Source: Bacteroidales bacterium
GTDB lineage: Bacteria; Bacteroidota; Bacteroidia; Bacteroidales; Muribaculaceae
Reading direction: 5' to 3'
DNA length: 52,111 nt
NCBI GenBank assembly: GCA_004554255.1
Contig: SFNC01000002.1
Coordinates: forward strand, 1 to 52,111
The notes under the pieces are model-generated. The model did not search any database. It saw only the letters and a list, made by a program, of their open reading frames with translations, and had not been told where the DNA came from. The position numbers and the translations under genes were made by a program. Every line of letters starts with the position of its first letter. The first letter of the stretch is position 1. Positions 16,961 to 25,401 of the stretch are shown piece after piece.

Positions 16961-19444
16961 ATGGATAAATGTATAATTACGGCAGTCGCGATGGCCATGG
17001 CGGCTGCCATTCCGGCATCGGCGCGGTCGCTGGGACCCGATACCTACACAAATCCGGTATTCAAGACGTTCGACACTGCCGACCCGTCGGTGATGCGTGA
17101 TGAGAACGGACGCTTCCAGTGCTTCTGCACGGGCGGCTGGGGCCGTGAATCGGACGATATGGTGAACTGGCGCGACGCATACGGCAAAATGTATCCGGTT
17201 CCCACGTGGAACGGCGACTGTGCTCTGTGGGCGCCCGACGGCACCCGTGTGGGCAACAAATTCGTGTATTATTACTCACTTGCCATCTGGGGGCAGGAGT
17301 GGGTCAGCGCCATTGGACGCGGTGTCTCAGATAGCGGAGCCACCCCTTTCACGGACTTGGGCTGTCTGTTCACCTCGAACTCCATCGGCGTTAAAAACAG
17401 TATAGACCAGTGCCTGTTCGTGGACGATGACGGCCGCTGTTACTTGTTCTGGGGAAGTTTCAACGGAATTTATGCCATAGAACTCACCGAGGACGGCCTT
17501 TATCTTAAGCCCGGAGCTCAGAAGGTAAAGGTTGCCGGAAATGCCTTTGAAGGCACAATGATTCATAAACACGACGGGTACTACTATCTGATAGCCTCTA
17601 CCGGCACCTGCTGCGAGGGCCTGAAATCCTCGTACACTACAGTGGTTGGGCGTTCCAATAACGTTTTCGGCCCGTACACCGACCGTGCCGGCGGCAATAT
17701 GACGGACAATTACTGCCACTTCCTGTTGTCGGCAAACAGATATTTCAACGGTACCGGCCATAATTCGGAGATTATCACCGACGATGCCGGTCAGGACTGG
17801 ATTTACTATCATGCCTTTGAGAAGAGTGACATTGATGCCGGCCGTACCCTGTATATGGACCGCGTGGAGTGGATTGACGGCTGGCCGGTGATAAACAACG
17901 GTTTCCCGTCTTACTACGCTGTCCCGGCGCCTTATGTACACGATGCCTCGGCCGATCCGCGTATCACTGTAAATGAATCAACGCTCTGGTTTACAGTCAA
18001 TAAGGACGAGAGCGTGTGCCGCGACCTTGTGGTTACCACCGCCAACCTCACCGGCGATATCACCGCGAGCATAGAAGGTGACAACTCTCAGTATTTCAGC
18101 CTTGACCGAAATACACTTCCCGCCGCCGGCGGCACTATCCGCGTTACTTACACCCCGGACTGGAATGTCGGCGCGCACCGCCCGTCGTTGGTTCTCCGCT
18201 CGCCCGGAGCCGAGGAAGTGCACGTGTTGCTGCGCGGAACGGCAAACGATGCTGTAACTCCCGGCAGCGGCGACAACACCACGTCGGCAGAGTTGGGACA
18301 ACTGCAGAGCAAGTGGCTTTATTCGGTCAATCAGGGCAATCTGAGCGACGCTCCCTGGTTTGCAAAGGACAAGCCGCATACGCGTTCCATGACTGTTATC
18401 GGCGACAAGCTTTATGTTCTTTCGGCTTCGGCCTACGACAACAACCCGTCTCTGGCTGTGGTGGACGCAAATACGGGAAAATCCGTCGGTCAGATGTCTC
18501 TGTCGGGCTTGCCCACGTCGGGACAGCTGTTCTGCGCGGGCGCGCTGGGACATCTCGGCGACCAGCTGATAATGTCCAACGCGGTAATGTCTGCCGCCCA
18601 CACGCTGTATATCTACAAATGGAACAACAACACAGGCAATCCGGTGCCCGTCCTCTCGTACAGCAATGCCTCGCTGGGAATCGCCTATGGCGAGATAATG
18701 GGAACCTGGGGCGACATGAACAACGGCAAGATTGCATTCGGCAACGAGTCCAAGGTTGTGATATTCAACGTAAAGGACGGTTCTGTGTCAAACTCGCCCG
18801 TAGTAGTGACTCTGCCGCAGGCTCTTGCAGACGCCACCAAGGACTCGCCCAGAGGAAAATTCGAGGTGCGTTTCTGTGACGACGGCACATTCTGGCATAC
18901 ATCGTACTGGACGGCGCCCACGCGCTATCGCATAGACGGCGACAAGGCTGTCAAGGTGGAGAGTATCGCCGAATCGGCCCTGACGTCCACAACGGGAACG
19001 GCGGCACGTATATTCGACTATGGCACAAATCGTTACGCCGCACTTACTTCCATGCACGGTGGCTATTCCGGCGGACACATGCAGATAGTACGCATCACCG
19101 ACGGCGTTGCACAGGCAACCTCGCTGGGCAAGTATCCCGAGCAGGGCCTCGGCACTGCCGACTGGACCAAGACGGCTGCATGCACGCAGGTGGAACACCA
19201 GCTGTCCGGAAAAAACAATTCCATAGCAAAATTCTGGGTGATGGTTCCGGAGCAGGGTATCGCGCATTATGTATTCGACGGCTCAAAGTCGTCGGCAGAG
19301 TCTGAGATAGCCGACTCCGAGCCCGCAGAAACGGCTCCTGTGTACTTTACCCTGCAGGGACGCCGTGTGCCGGCCGACAGCCTTGTGCCCGGCATATATA
19401 TCGTTCGCCGCGGAGCATCCGTTACAAAAGAAATAATAAGATAA
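16961..19444 (+). CDS. Secreted GH43-family glycosidase with beta-rich C-terminal domains
   Basis: The 827-residue protein starts with a signal peptide ending near residue 21. Residues 25-330 form a five-bladed GH43 domain, a fold used by arabinofuranosidases, xylosidases and galactosidases. The three catalytic carboxylates are present: D41 (DTADPSV, base), D149 (SIDQCLFVDDDG, pKa modulator) and E197 (AFEGTM, acid). After it comes an Ig-like domain (about 345-440). A repeat-rich, beta-propeller-like region (about 445-780), reminiscent of DUF4623, follows. The C-terminal tail reads YFTLQGRRV ... GIYIVRR. Export to the surface by a type IX-like route is inferred. The sugar specificity cannot be read. 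A second GH43-fold gene starts 5 nt downstream. Confidence 0.87.
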   Translation: MDKCIITAVAMAMAAAIPASARSLGPDTYTNPVFKTFDTADPSVMRDENGRFQCFCTGGWGRESDDMVNWRDAYGKMYPVPTWNGDCALWAPDGTRVGNKFVYYYSLAIWGQEWVSAIGRGVSDSGATPFTDLGCLFTSNSIGVKNSIDQCLFVDDDGRCYLFWGSFNGIYAIELTEDGLYLKPGAQKVKVAGNAFEGTMIHKHDGYYYLIASTGTCCEGLKSSYTTVVGRSNNVFGPYTDRAGGNMTDNYCHFLLSANRYFNGTGHNSEIITDDAGQDWIYYHAFEKSDIDAGRTLYMDRVEWIDGWPVINNGFPSYYAVPAPYVHDASADPRITVNESTLWFTVNKDESVCRDLVVTTANLTGDITASIEGDNSQYFSLDRNTLPAAGGTIRVTYTPDWNVGAHRPSLVLRSPGAEEVHVLLRGTANDAVTPGSGDNTTSAELGQLQSKWLYSVNQGNLSDAPWFAKDKPHTRSMTVIGDKLYVLSASAYDNNPSLAVVDANTGKSVGQMSLSGLPTSGQLFCAGALGHLGDQLIMSNAVMSAAHTLYIYKWNNNTGNPVPVLSYSNASLGIAYGEIMGTWGDMNNGKIAFGNESKVVIFNVKDGSVSNSPVVVTLPQALADATKDSPRGKFEVRFCDDGTFWHTSYWTAPTRYRIDGDKAVKVESIAESALTSTTGTAARIFDYGTNRYAALTSMHGGYSGGHMQIVRITDGVAQATSLGKYPEQGLGTADWTKTAACTQVEHQLSGKNNSIAKFWVMVPEQGIAHYVFDGSKSSAESEIADSEPAETAPVYFTLQGRRVPADSLVPGIYIVRRGASVTKEIIR

Positions 19445-19449
19445 TAGAT

Positions 19450-20454
19450 ATGAAAAAGCTTATTTTTAGTGCGTTGCTTGCTGCCGCGATTGCGGGTGGG
19501 GCAAACGCTCAGACATATACAAATCCCGTATTCTCAACCTATTGGGGCTCGCCCAATATAAATGTGATACGGGGCGATGACGGCAATTATTACGGTTTTA
19601 TACACGAGGGATGGGGCCGATATTCCTCCAACCTCGCCGACTGGGCCGACGCCTACCGTGTGGCTGACGAGGCCACGCACTATGGCACATACACCATCAA
19701 GCAACCAAGTGTGCATAAGGTGGGAAACCGCTATATAATGTATTACGAGGCTTACAACACGTCCACAAATACGGGCGAGGCTATCTGTGTCAATGTGTCG
19801 GACAAGCCCGGCGGCTATTACTCGCCCTGGGGCGGCAATGGCAGCGCCCAGTCCATAATTCTGCACATGAGTTCGTTGGGAATCGGCGGAGTGTGGGACC
19901 CGAGCTATATCCGTGACCCGTCTACCGGACGCCATTACCTTATATATTCCGGCTCGGAACGTGGCATCTGTGCCGTAGAGCTTGCCGCCGACGGCCTAAG
20001 CATAGCCCCGGGCGCTCAGCACATACAGCTGACGGGCCTGGGCATTACGCAGCCGTCCATGTATTATCACGACGGATATTTCTATCTTTTCGCCACATAT
20101 ACAGAGCAGATGGCACCTATAAACGGCTGGACGACCACTACTAACAAGGTTATTGTGGTGGGACGCTCGGAGAGCCCCACCGGACCGTATGTTGACGCCG
20201 CCGGACGCCGTATGCTGGACGGATATTATCATCAGGTAATGGCCGGACATCCGTTCCGTTTCACGGACCCCGAAAAGCCATCGTTTGTAACCGATGATGC
20301 CGGCCAGGAGTGGGTGATATACAATGCCTGGCAGGTGGGCGCCGATAACGTGGACCCGATAATGATGCTCGACAAAGTGAGATGGAAAGACGGCTGGCCC
20401 GTCCTCGGTGACGGATACCCCTCCTATTACCCCGTAGCCCGCCCCAAACGCTAA
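19450..20454 (+). CDS. Secreted GH43-fold protein, probably catalytically inactive
   Basis: The 334-residue single-domain protein has signal peptide MKKLIFSALLAAAIAGGANA. It aligns along its length with the GH43 domain of its neighbour, as in QTYTNPVFSTYWGSP and HDGYFYLFATY. Of the three catalytic carboxylates only the middle one remains (D150 in VWDPSYIRD). The base position is N36 (SPNINVI), where the neighbour has D41. The acid position is Q201 (GITQPSM), where the neighbour has E197. It lacks the sorting tail. It is probably co-transcribed, with a 5-nt gap. A glycan-binding or chaperone-like role is inferred; a remote GH43 subfamily using other residues is the alternative. Confidence 0.82.
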   Translation: MKKLIFSALLAAAIAGGANAQTYTNPVFSTYWGSPNINVIRGDDGNYYGFIHEGWGRYSSNLADWADAYRVADEATHYGTYTIKQPSVHKVGNRYIMYYEAYNTSTNTGEAICVNVSDKPGGYYSPWGGNGSAQSIILHMSSLGIGGVWDPSYIRDPSTGRHYLIYSGSERGICAVELAADGLSIAPGAQHIQLTGLGITQPSMYYHDGYFYLFATYTEQMAPINGWTTTTNKVIVVGRSESPTGPYVDAAGRRMLDGYYHQVMAGHPFRFTDPEKPSFVTDDAGQEWVIYNAWQVGADNVDPIMMLDKVRWKDGWPVLGDGYPSYYPVARPKR

Positions 20455-20476
20455 AACCCTCCTTAACCTATATAGT

Positions 20477-20515
20477 CCGGCGCGTACGATTGACGTATGC
20501 GCCGGTATTATTTTG
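20477..20515 (+). terminator. Terminator after the GH43 pair
   Basis: A 12-bp stem with one G-U pair, CCGGCGCGTACG (20477-20488) and CGTATGCGCCGG (20494-20505), has a 5-nt loop and is followed by TATTATTTTG. Confidence 0.8.
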
Positions 20516-20664
20516 TACATATCAAGGGTAGATCTGTTTATGCGTAAGTTAACCGGTAAGAATATTTAAGGATAGACTTTTGAATAGGGGGGGGATTGCG
20601 CGGGGTGTGGCGCGGTTTCTGTTGCCGGGTGGCAGTAGTCCTTGTAGCCCTTGCGTAGGGGTAT

Positions 20665-20698
20665 AAAAAGGGCGGTGTGCCGTTTGTGGCACACCGCC
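20665..20698 (-). terminator. Terminator of the TonB receptor/DUF5689 operon
   Basis: A perfect 11-bp stem, GGCGGTGTGCC (20671-20681) and GGCACACCGCC (20688-20698), reads into CTTTTTATAC on the minus strand. It lies 40 nt past the last DUF5689 stop. The stretch 20516-20664 between the two convergent terminators holds no gene I can support. Confidence 0.8.
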
Positions 20699-20737
20699 GT
20701 GGGTATCTGGTCGGGGGTTAGCCGACGTGTTCAGGGT

Positions 20738-23518
20738 TTATTTGCTTGTCCAGGTCAGGTTCCATACAGACAGGCGGTCTTTGTTGCTGGTTGCGCCGCT
20801 GTAGCCGTTGTTGACAATCTCGATGATGAAGCTACCGCTGTAGTTTACATCCAGGCTGTAGTTGAAAGCTTTAAGTTTTTCGATGCTGTCAAGGGTAACA
20901 GTGTCGGTCTTGACCACGTTTCCGTTGGCGTCTTTCACGTTAACGGTGAACTGGCATTTGGCCTCGGTGAAGGCGAAACCATAGTTGAAGGTGAGGGTTC
21001 CGCAACCGCCGGTGAGAACGGGCGAGGTGATTTTGCCCGTGGCGCCTGCTTTACCGTTGATGGTGGGAGCAAGAGTGCCTTTTTTGCCGATGAAACCGAA
21101 GTAGGGGTTGGAAGCTTTGGAAGCATCGTCGTCACCGCCGAGGATGATGGCGTTTTCGGCAGTCCATCCGGTAGCGTTGGTGTATGTTCCGTAGGGGCTT
21201 GCCTTTGCTTCACCACCGTTAAATGTGTTGAAGTCACCTTTAAACTCTCCTGAGGGAGTGGGGTCGGGATCGGGGTCGGGAGTGGGGTCGGGATCGGGTG
21301 TGGGAGTGCTTCCACCGCCGGCATTGAGTTTCACGTTGTCAACACACCAGGTAGCGTAGTTGGCATCCTGAACGGCCTCGTAACGGAAACCGATGTAAAC
21401 GATTCCCGAGTAAGCAGAGAGGTCGAGGTTGCCGCTGGCAGTCCAGGAGCTGTATCCGCTTGCGGGAGCGACAGCGAGGGTGGGGTTGAGTTTGCCGAGC
21501 TGTGCGGTGGCGTTGGCGGCGTTGAGGACGTAAACCTCGAGGTGTGAGGTTGTGGAGCCGTAGCCGTTAACCTGGGTGTCGAAAGTGAGCACCTTGCTGT
21601 CGCACTTGCTGAGGTCGATGCCGGGAGTGAAGAGCCACTGGTCGAAGGGAGCAGTGCCCTTGTAGCCGGTCATGGCGGCGTAGTAGTTGTTCTGGTACGA
21701 GGGGGTGTACCATGATTTGTCGCCTTTAACCTGCTGCTGAGTCCAGCCTGCGGGGATTGCGCCACCGTCAAAGCCTTCGTTAAGGCTTGTAACGGTCTCT
21801 GCGGGAGTGGGAGGCACGGGAGTGTCCTGGCCTTCAAGAACATATTCAGTGGGAGCTTTTACACCGGTAGCACCGAAGTATTTCTCGATGGAGCCGTTGA
21901 TAGAGAGCATCTTGCCGAGGTTTTCGGGGTGGTCCATGAGGTTCACGGCAGTGCGGACGTCAGAGCCACCGACGAGCTGTACGGGGATGCAGAGAGAAAC
22001 ATCCTTGCAGTCTGCGGTGTTTGCAAGCAGAATATTTGATGCAGAAGTTGAGGGCACCTCGAATTTAGCGCCTTCGCTGAGGTTCATACCGTCAACCCAA
22101 CCTACGATGTAACCTTTTACCCAGGTGGTGCCTGTAGCGGCGCCGCTCTGTACCTGCGATACGTTGTAGGGAGTTTCTTTGGTACCGTTACCGGCTGCGA
22201 TAGAGCCGTCGCTGACTACCACGCCTTCGATTTTCCAAGAGCCTACAGCGCCGTTGTTTTCGGCAACGCCGTAAGTGCCCATAACCTGAGTGAGCAGGCC
22301 GCGGATGTCAATGCGTTTCTGGTAGTTTTCGGGATGGCTGACGAGGTTTCCGTATTCCTGGAGGGGGCTGCCCTGCGGGAGTTCTACAACGAGGCAATGT
22401 GCGAGGTCCTTGGTGTCGGGCGACATACCGATAACGAGGGTATTGTCAAGGATCGGGTTGGCAGTCCATTCGATGTCCGAAGCAGACTTAACCTCGGTAA
22501 TTTCGGGAGCAACAGCGCCGACGATATAACCGTAAACCCAGCCCTGAGCGGTTTTGCCGGCAGTGATTTCGGCAACGGCCTGGTCAACATCGTAGGGGTT
22601 GTCCTCGGTTCCGGGACGCGCGGGACGGGGCTGACCGAAGCCCATGCAGCCTTCGTAGTCGTTGAGAATCAGCTGCCAGCCTGAGGTGCCGTAGTAGGAC
22701 AGGATGCAGACAACATCGCCCACGCCGGTGGGGAGAGTCTTGTTCCAAAAGTTGGAGTAACCGCTGGTGCGGACATTGAGGGTGTTGCCTTCAGAGTCTG
22801 TGAGCACCTGGTTTACACCGCTGGAGTGGTAGGTGGAGAAAGTCTCCTTACCTGCGTTTGTAAACGAAACGTCGCAGAGTTTAACGAGGCGGCTCTGGTA
22901 GCGCATCAGGCCCTCGGGGCTTGTTGCGAGCTCGCTGAAGGTATTGACGGTGAGGGTGTCAATGTTGGCAGCCTGGGGCCAGCCGTTAAGCTCGATGTGG
23001 CGCTGTGCCATCTGGGGAGACATGAACGATGCGTTCCATACCTTTCCGTTGGCGTACCATGAGGGATAACCCACCTGGAGCAGGCCGTTGTATTTACCTA
23101 CGTACATGCCGGTGATGTCCACAACGACTTCCTGACCCATGCGGTAGTTGAGGTACAGGTTGTATGAGTTGATGGACAGGGCGATAGCAGCGGTTTTGTC
23201 CTGGATAACCAGGCTCTTGAATACGTTGCTGGCTTCGTCGGAGCTGACAACGATACCTTTGATGATGTAGTGTGAGCCATCTTCGCGGGCGGGGATAGCC
23301 ACATACTCTGCATCTTCCTTGTCTTCCATTCCGTAGATGTAGTTAACATCGTCTTTCCAGAATGTTTTCTTGAGGTCCATGATGCTGATGTTGGCCTCAA
23401 GGGTAGCGACGGGCGCGTTTGCCGAGGGGGCGTCGATGTCGTCCTGGCAGGAGGTAAGAGCTCCGGTCATTCCCACAGCAGCGGCGAACCATGCTAAATA
23501 TGTTTTAAGCTTTTTCAT
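20738..23518 (-). CDS. DUF5689 multidomain surface lipoprotein (926 residues)
   Basis: A lipoprotein signal (lipobox before C24, MTGALTSC) is followed by acidic residues (CQDDID), resembling Bacteroidota surface-export signals. Residues about 40-300 form a DUF5689-type domain (IIKGIVVSSDEASNVFKSL, VVVDITGMYVGKYNGLLQVG). Next are two OB-like, DUF6359-type repeats (AQGWVYGYIVGAV and TTWVKGYIVGWVDG). A choice-of-anchor J-type jelly roll (SLNEGFDGGAIPAGWTQQ) comes after. A Pro-Thr-Asp linker, repeated PDPDPTP, leads to a final beta domain. It follows its shorter paralogue by 30 nt. It probably acts at the cell surface with the TonB receptor encoded upstream. The ligand is unknown. Confidence 0.82.
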   Translation of the reverse strand: MKKLKTYLAWFAAAVGMTGALTSCQDDIDAPSANAPVATLEANISIMDLKKTFWKDDVNYIYGMEDKEDAEYVAIPAREDGSHYIIKGIVVSSDEASNVFKSLVIQDKTAAIALSINSYNLYLNYRMGQEVVVDITGMYVGKYNGLLQVGYPSWYANGKVWNASFMSPQMAQRHIELNGWPQAANIDTLTVNTFSELATSPEGLMRYQSRLVKLCDVSFTNAGKETFSTYHSSGVNQVLTDSEGNTLNVRTSGYSNFWNKTLPTGVGDVVCILSYYGTSGWQLILNDYEGCMGFGQPRPARPGTEDNPYDVDQAVAEITAGKTAQGWVYGYIVGAVAPEITEVKSASDIEWTANPILDNTLVIGMSPDTKDLAHCLVVELPQGSPLQEYGNLVSHPENYQKRIDIRGLLTQVMGTYGVAENNGAVGSWKIEGVVVSDGSIAAGNGTKETPYNVSQVQSGAATGTTWVKGYIVGWVDGMNLSEGAKFEVPSTSASNILLANTADCKDVSLCIPVQLVGGSDVRTAVNLMDHPENLGKMLSINGSIEKYFGATGVKAPTEYVLEGQDTPVPPTPAETVTSLNEGFDGGAIPAGWTQQQVKGDKSWYTPSYQNNYYAAMTGYKGTAPFDQWLFTPGIDLSKCDSKVLTFDTQVNGYGSTTSHLEVYVLNAANATAQLGKLNPTLAVAPASGYSSWTASGNLDLSAYSGIVYIGFRYEAVQDANYATWCVDNVKLNAGGGSTPTPDPDPTPDPDPDPTPSGEFKGDFNTFNGGEAKASPYGTYTNATGWTAENAIILGGDDDASKASNPYFGFIGKKGTLAPTINGKAGATGKITSPVLTGGCGTLTFNYGFAFTEAKCQFTVNVKDANGNVVKTDTVTLDSIEKLKAFNYSLDVNYSGSFIIEIVNNGYSGATSNKDRLSVWNLTWTSK
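21254..21304 (+). repeat. G-run tract encoding the Pro/Asp linker (template strand G-rich)
   Basis: Nine runs of three or four G separated by two to six bases lie on the plus strand, opposite the codons for the PTPDPDP linker. The unit GGGTCGGGATCGGGGTC is partly repeated. The spacing satisfies the usual quadruplex-forming pattern. Confidence 0.6.
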
Positions 23519-23548
23519 ATATTCGGTAATAAGTAATTACTGATGATG

Positions 23549-25363
23549 TTATTTTACGTTCAGCTTGATGTTGTCGACGCACCATGTGGCGTAGTTGGCG
23601 TCCTGAGCGGCCTCGTAACGGAAACCGATGTAAACGATGCCCGAGAACTTGGACAGGTCAAGGTTGCCGCTTGAAACCCACTGGCTGTAACCGCTTTCGG
23701 GAGCGACAGCGATGGTGGGAGCGAGCTGGCCGAGCTGTTTTGTGGCGTCTGCGGCGCTGAGCACATAAACTTCAAATTTCGATGTTGTGGAGCCGTAGCC
23801 GTTAACCTGGGTGTCGAAAGTGAGCACCTTGCTGTCGCACTTGCTGAGGTCGATAGCGGGAGTGAAGAGCCACTGGTCGAAGGGAGCAGTGCCCTTGTAG
23901 CCGGTCATGGCGGCGTAGTAGTTGTCCTGGTACGAGGGGGTGTACCATGATTTGTCGCCCTTAACCTGCTGCTGAGTCCAGCCTGCGGGGATAGTGCCGC
24001 CGTCAAAACCTTCGTTGATGGAGGTTACGGGGTCGGCGGGAGCTGCGGGAGTGTCGCCACCCTGGCCATCGATTTTGAAGGCAGAGACAGCCTTGATGCC
24101 TGCGGTGCCGAAGTAAGCGGCGAGGTCGCCCTTGAGAGCAACTTCCTTGCCGAGGTTTCCGGCGTTGTCCTTGAGGTTCAGTTTGGTGCGGGCGTCAGTT
24201 CCGCTGGGGAGCTGTACGGGAACACATTTAGTAACATCCTTGCAGTCTGCGGTCTCGGCGATGAGGATGTTGGAGGCGGCGGTTACGTTTGTGGCGTCGA
24301 ATTTGGCGCCCTCGGCGAGAACCTGACCTTCAACCCAGCCTACGATGTAGCCTTTTGCCCATACACCGGTGCCGGAAGCGCCGCCGATAACCTGAGCCAC
24401 GGTGAAGGGAGCGGCTTCAGTGCCGTCGCCACCGCCTGTGGGAGGTGTGGGAGGATTAACGGGATCATCGGGAGTGGTGGTGCCGTCGAAGCCGATTACA
24501 CCGGTGATGTTGTTGAGCAGCAGCTGCCAGTCTGTACCGTAGTAGCTGAGGATACCGACAACGGAACCTGTTCCGGCGGGAACAACCTGGTCGGCGAACG
24601 AAGCGTATGCGCTGGTGCGGACGTTGATACGTTTGCCGTTGGCGTCCTTGGCATAGCGGTTGGTGGTCTGTCCGTTAGCGGAGAAAGTTTTTCCGGGCTC
24701 CTCGAAGGTGAGGTTGTCGAAACGGACGAGCTGGCTCTGATATTTGATGAGGTTTGCCTGACTCTTGTCGGCGATGTCGTCGAGAGTGAGAACCAGGGTG
24801 TCTACAGCGGCAACGTCGGGCTGGCCGTTGAGCTCGGCAACCTTTTCAAAGTCAGCGCTTTCCATGAAGGTCATGGAGGGGGCACCGTTGTAAGTACCCT
24901 CTGCGCCGAGCTGCATGAGGCCGTTGTAACCACCGATTTTCAGGCCGGTTACATTGATGATTACTTCCTGTCCGAAGGGATAGGATTTCTCCAGCTTGTT
25001 TGTGCGTACAGCAACATTGAGCGCGGTACCGTCGGGCTGCTGCAGAACGATGCTGTTGTAAACGTTGCCGGGTTCGCTTTCGCTGACAACGCGACCGCTG
25101 ATGTAAACATCCTTGTTCTGGTCGTCGTTGTTACCGGTGAAATCAGCCAGCGAGCCAACAGTCTGCACGTAGTTGCGGTCCATGGACCAGTATTTGGTCT
25201 TGAGATCGGTAACGGTGGTGTTGGCAACATTCTCGGCTGTGGGATAAATCATGGGCGGACGCTCGAAGTTGTCGTCGCAGGACGACAACGCCAGGGTGCC
25301 CAACATCACCGCTGAGATATATGATAATACGTTTTTCATTGTTGTTTTTTTGATCTGTTGCAT
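23549..25363 (-). CDS. DUF5689 surface lipoprotein (shorter paralogue)
   Basis: The protein has up to 604 residues; an internal ATG at 25339 (MKNVLSYISAVMLGTLALSSC) gives 596 and a tidier lipoprotein signal peptide, so either start is possible. After the lipobox cysteine come acidic residues (CDDNFE), suggesting surface exposure. Domains are DUF5689-like (VYISGRVVSESEPGNVYNS, VTGLKIGGYNGLMQLG), one OB-like DUF6359-type repeat (GVWAKGYIVGWVEG) and a C-terminal choice-of-anchor J-type domain (SINEGFDGGTIPAGW). It resembles the downstream 926-residue protein but has one OB-like repeat instead of two and no final domain. It lies 38 nt after the receptor gene and is clearly in the same operon. Confidence 0.83.
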   Translation of the reverse strand: MQQIKKTTMKNVLSYISAVMLGTLALSSCDDNFERPPMIYPTAENVANTTVTDLKTKYWSMDRNYVQTVGSLADFTGNNDDQNKDVYISGRVVSESEPGNVYNSIVLQQPDGTALNVAVRTNKLEKSYPFGQEVIINVTGLKIGGYNGLMQLGAEGTYNGAPSMTFMESADFEKVAELNGQPDVAAVDTLVLTLDDIADKSQANLIKYQSQLVRFDNLTFEEPGKTFSANGQTTNRYAKDANGKRINVRTSAYASFADQVVPAGTGSVVGILSYYGTDWQLLLNNITGVIGFDGTTTPDDPVNPPTPPTGGGDGTEAAPFTVAQVIGGASGTGVWAKGYIVGWVEGQVLAEGAKFDATNVTAASNILIAETADCKDVTKCVPVQLPSGTDARTKLNLKDNAGNLGKEVALKGDLAAYFGTAGIKAVSAFKIDGQGGDTPAAPADPVTSINEGFDGGTIPAGWTQQQVKGDKSWYTPSYQDNYYAAMTGYKGTAPFDQWLFTPAIDLSKCDSKVLTFDTQVNGYGSTTSKFEVYVLSAADATKQLGQLAPTIAVAPESGYSQWVSSGNLDLSKFSGIVYIGFRYEAAQDANYATWCVDNIKLNVK

Positions 25364-25401
25364 TATATAATTAATGTTTCATATCCATTAAGAGTGCGAA
25401 A

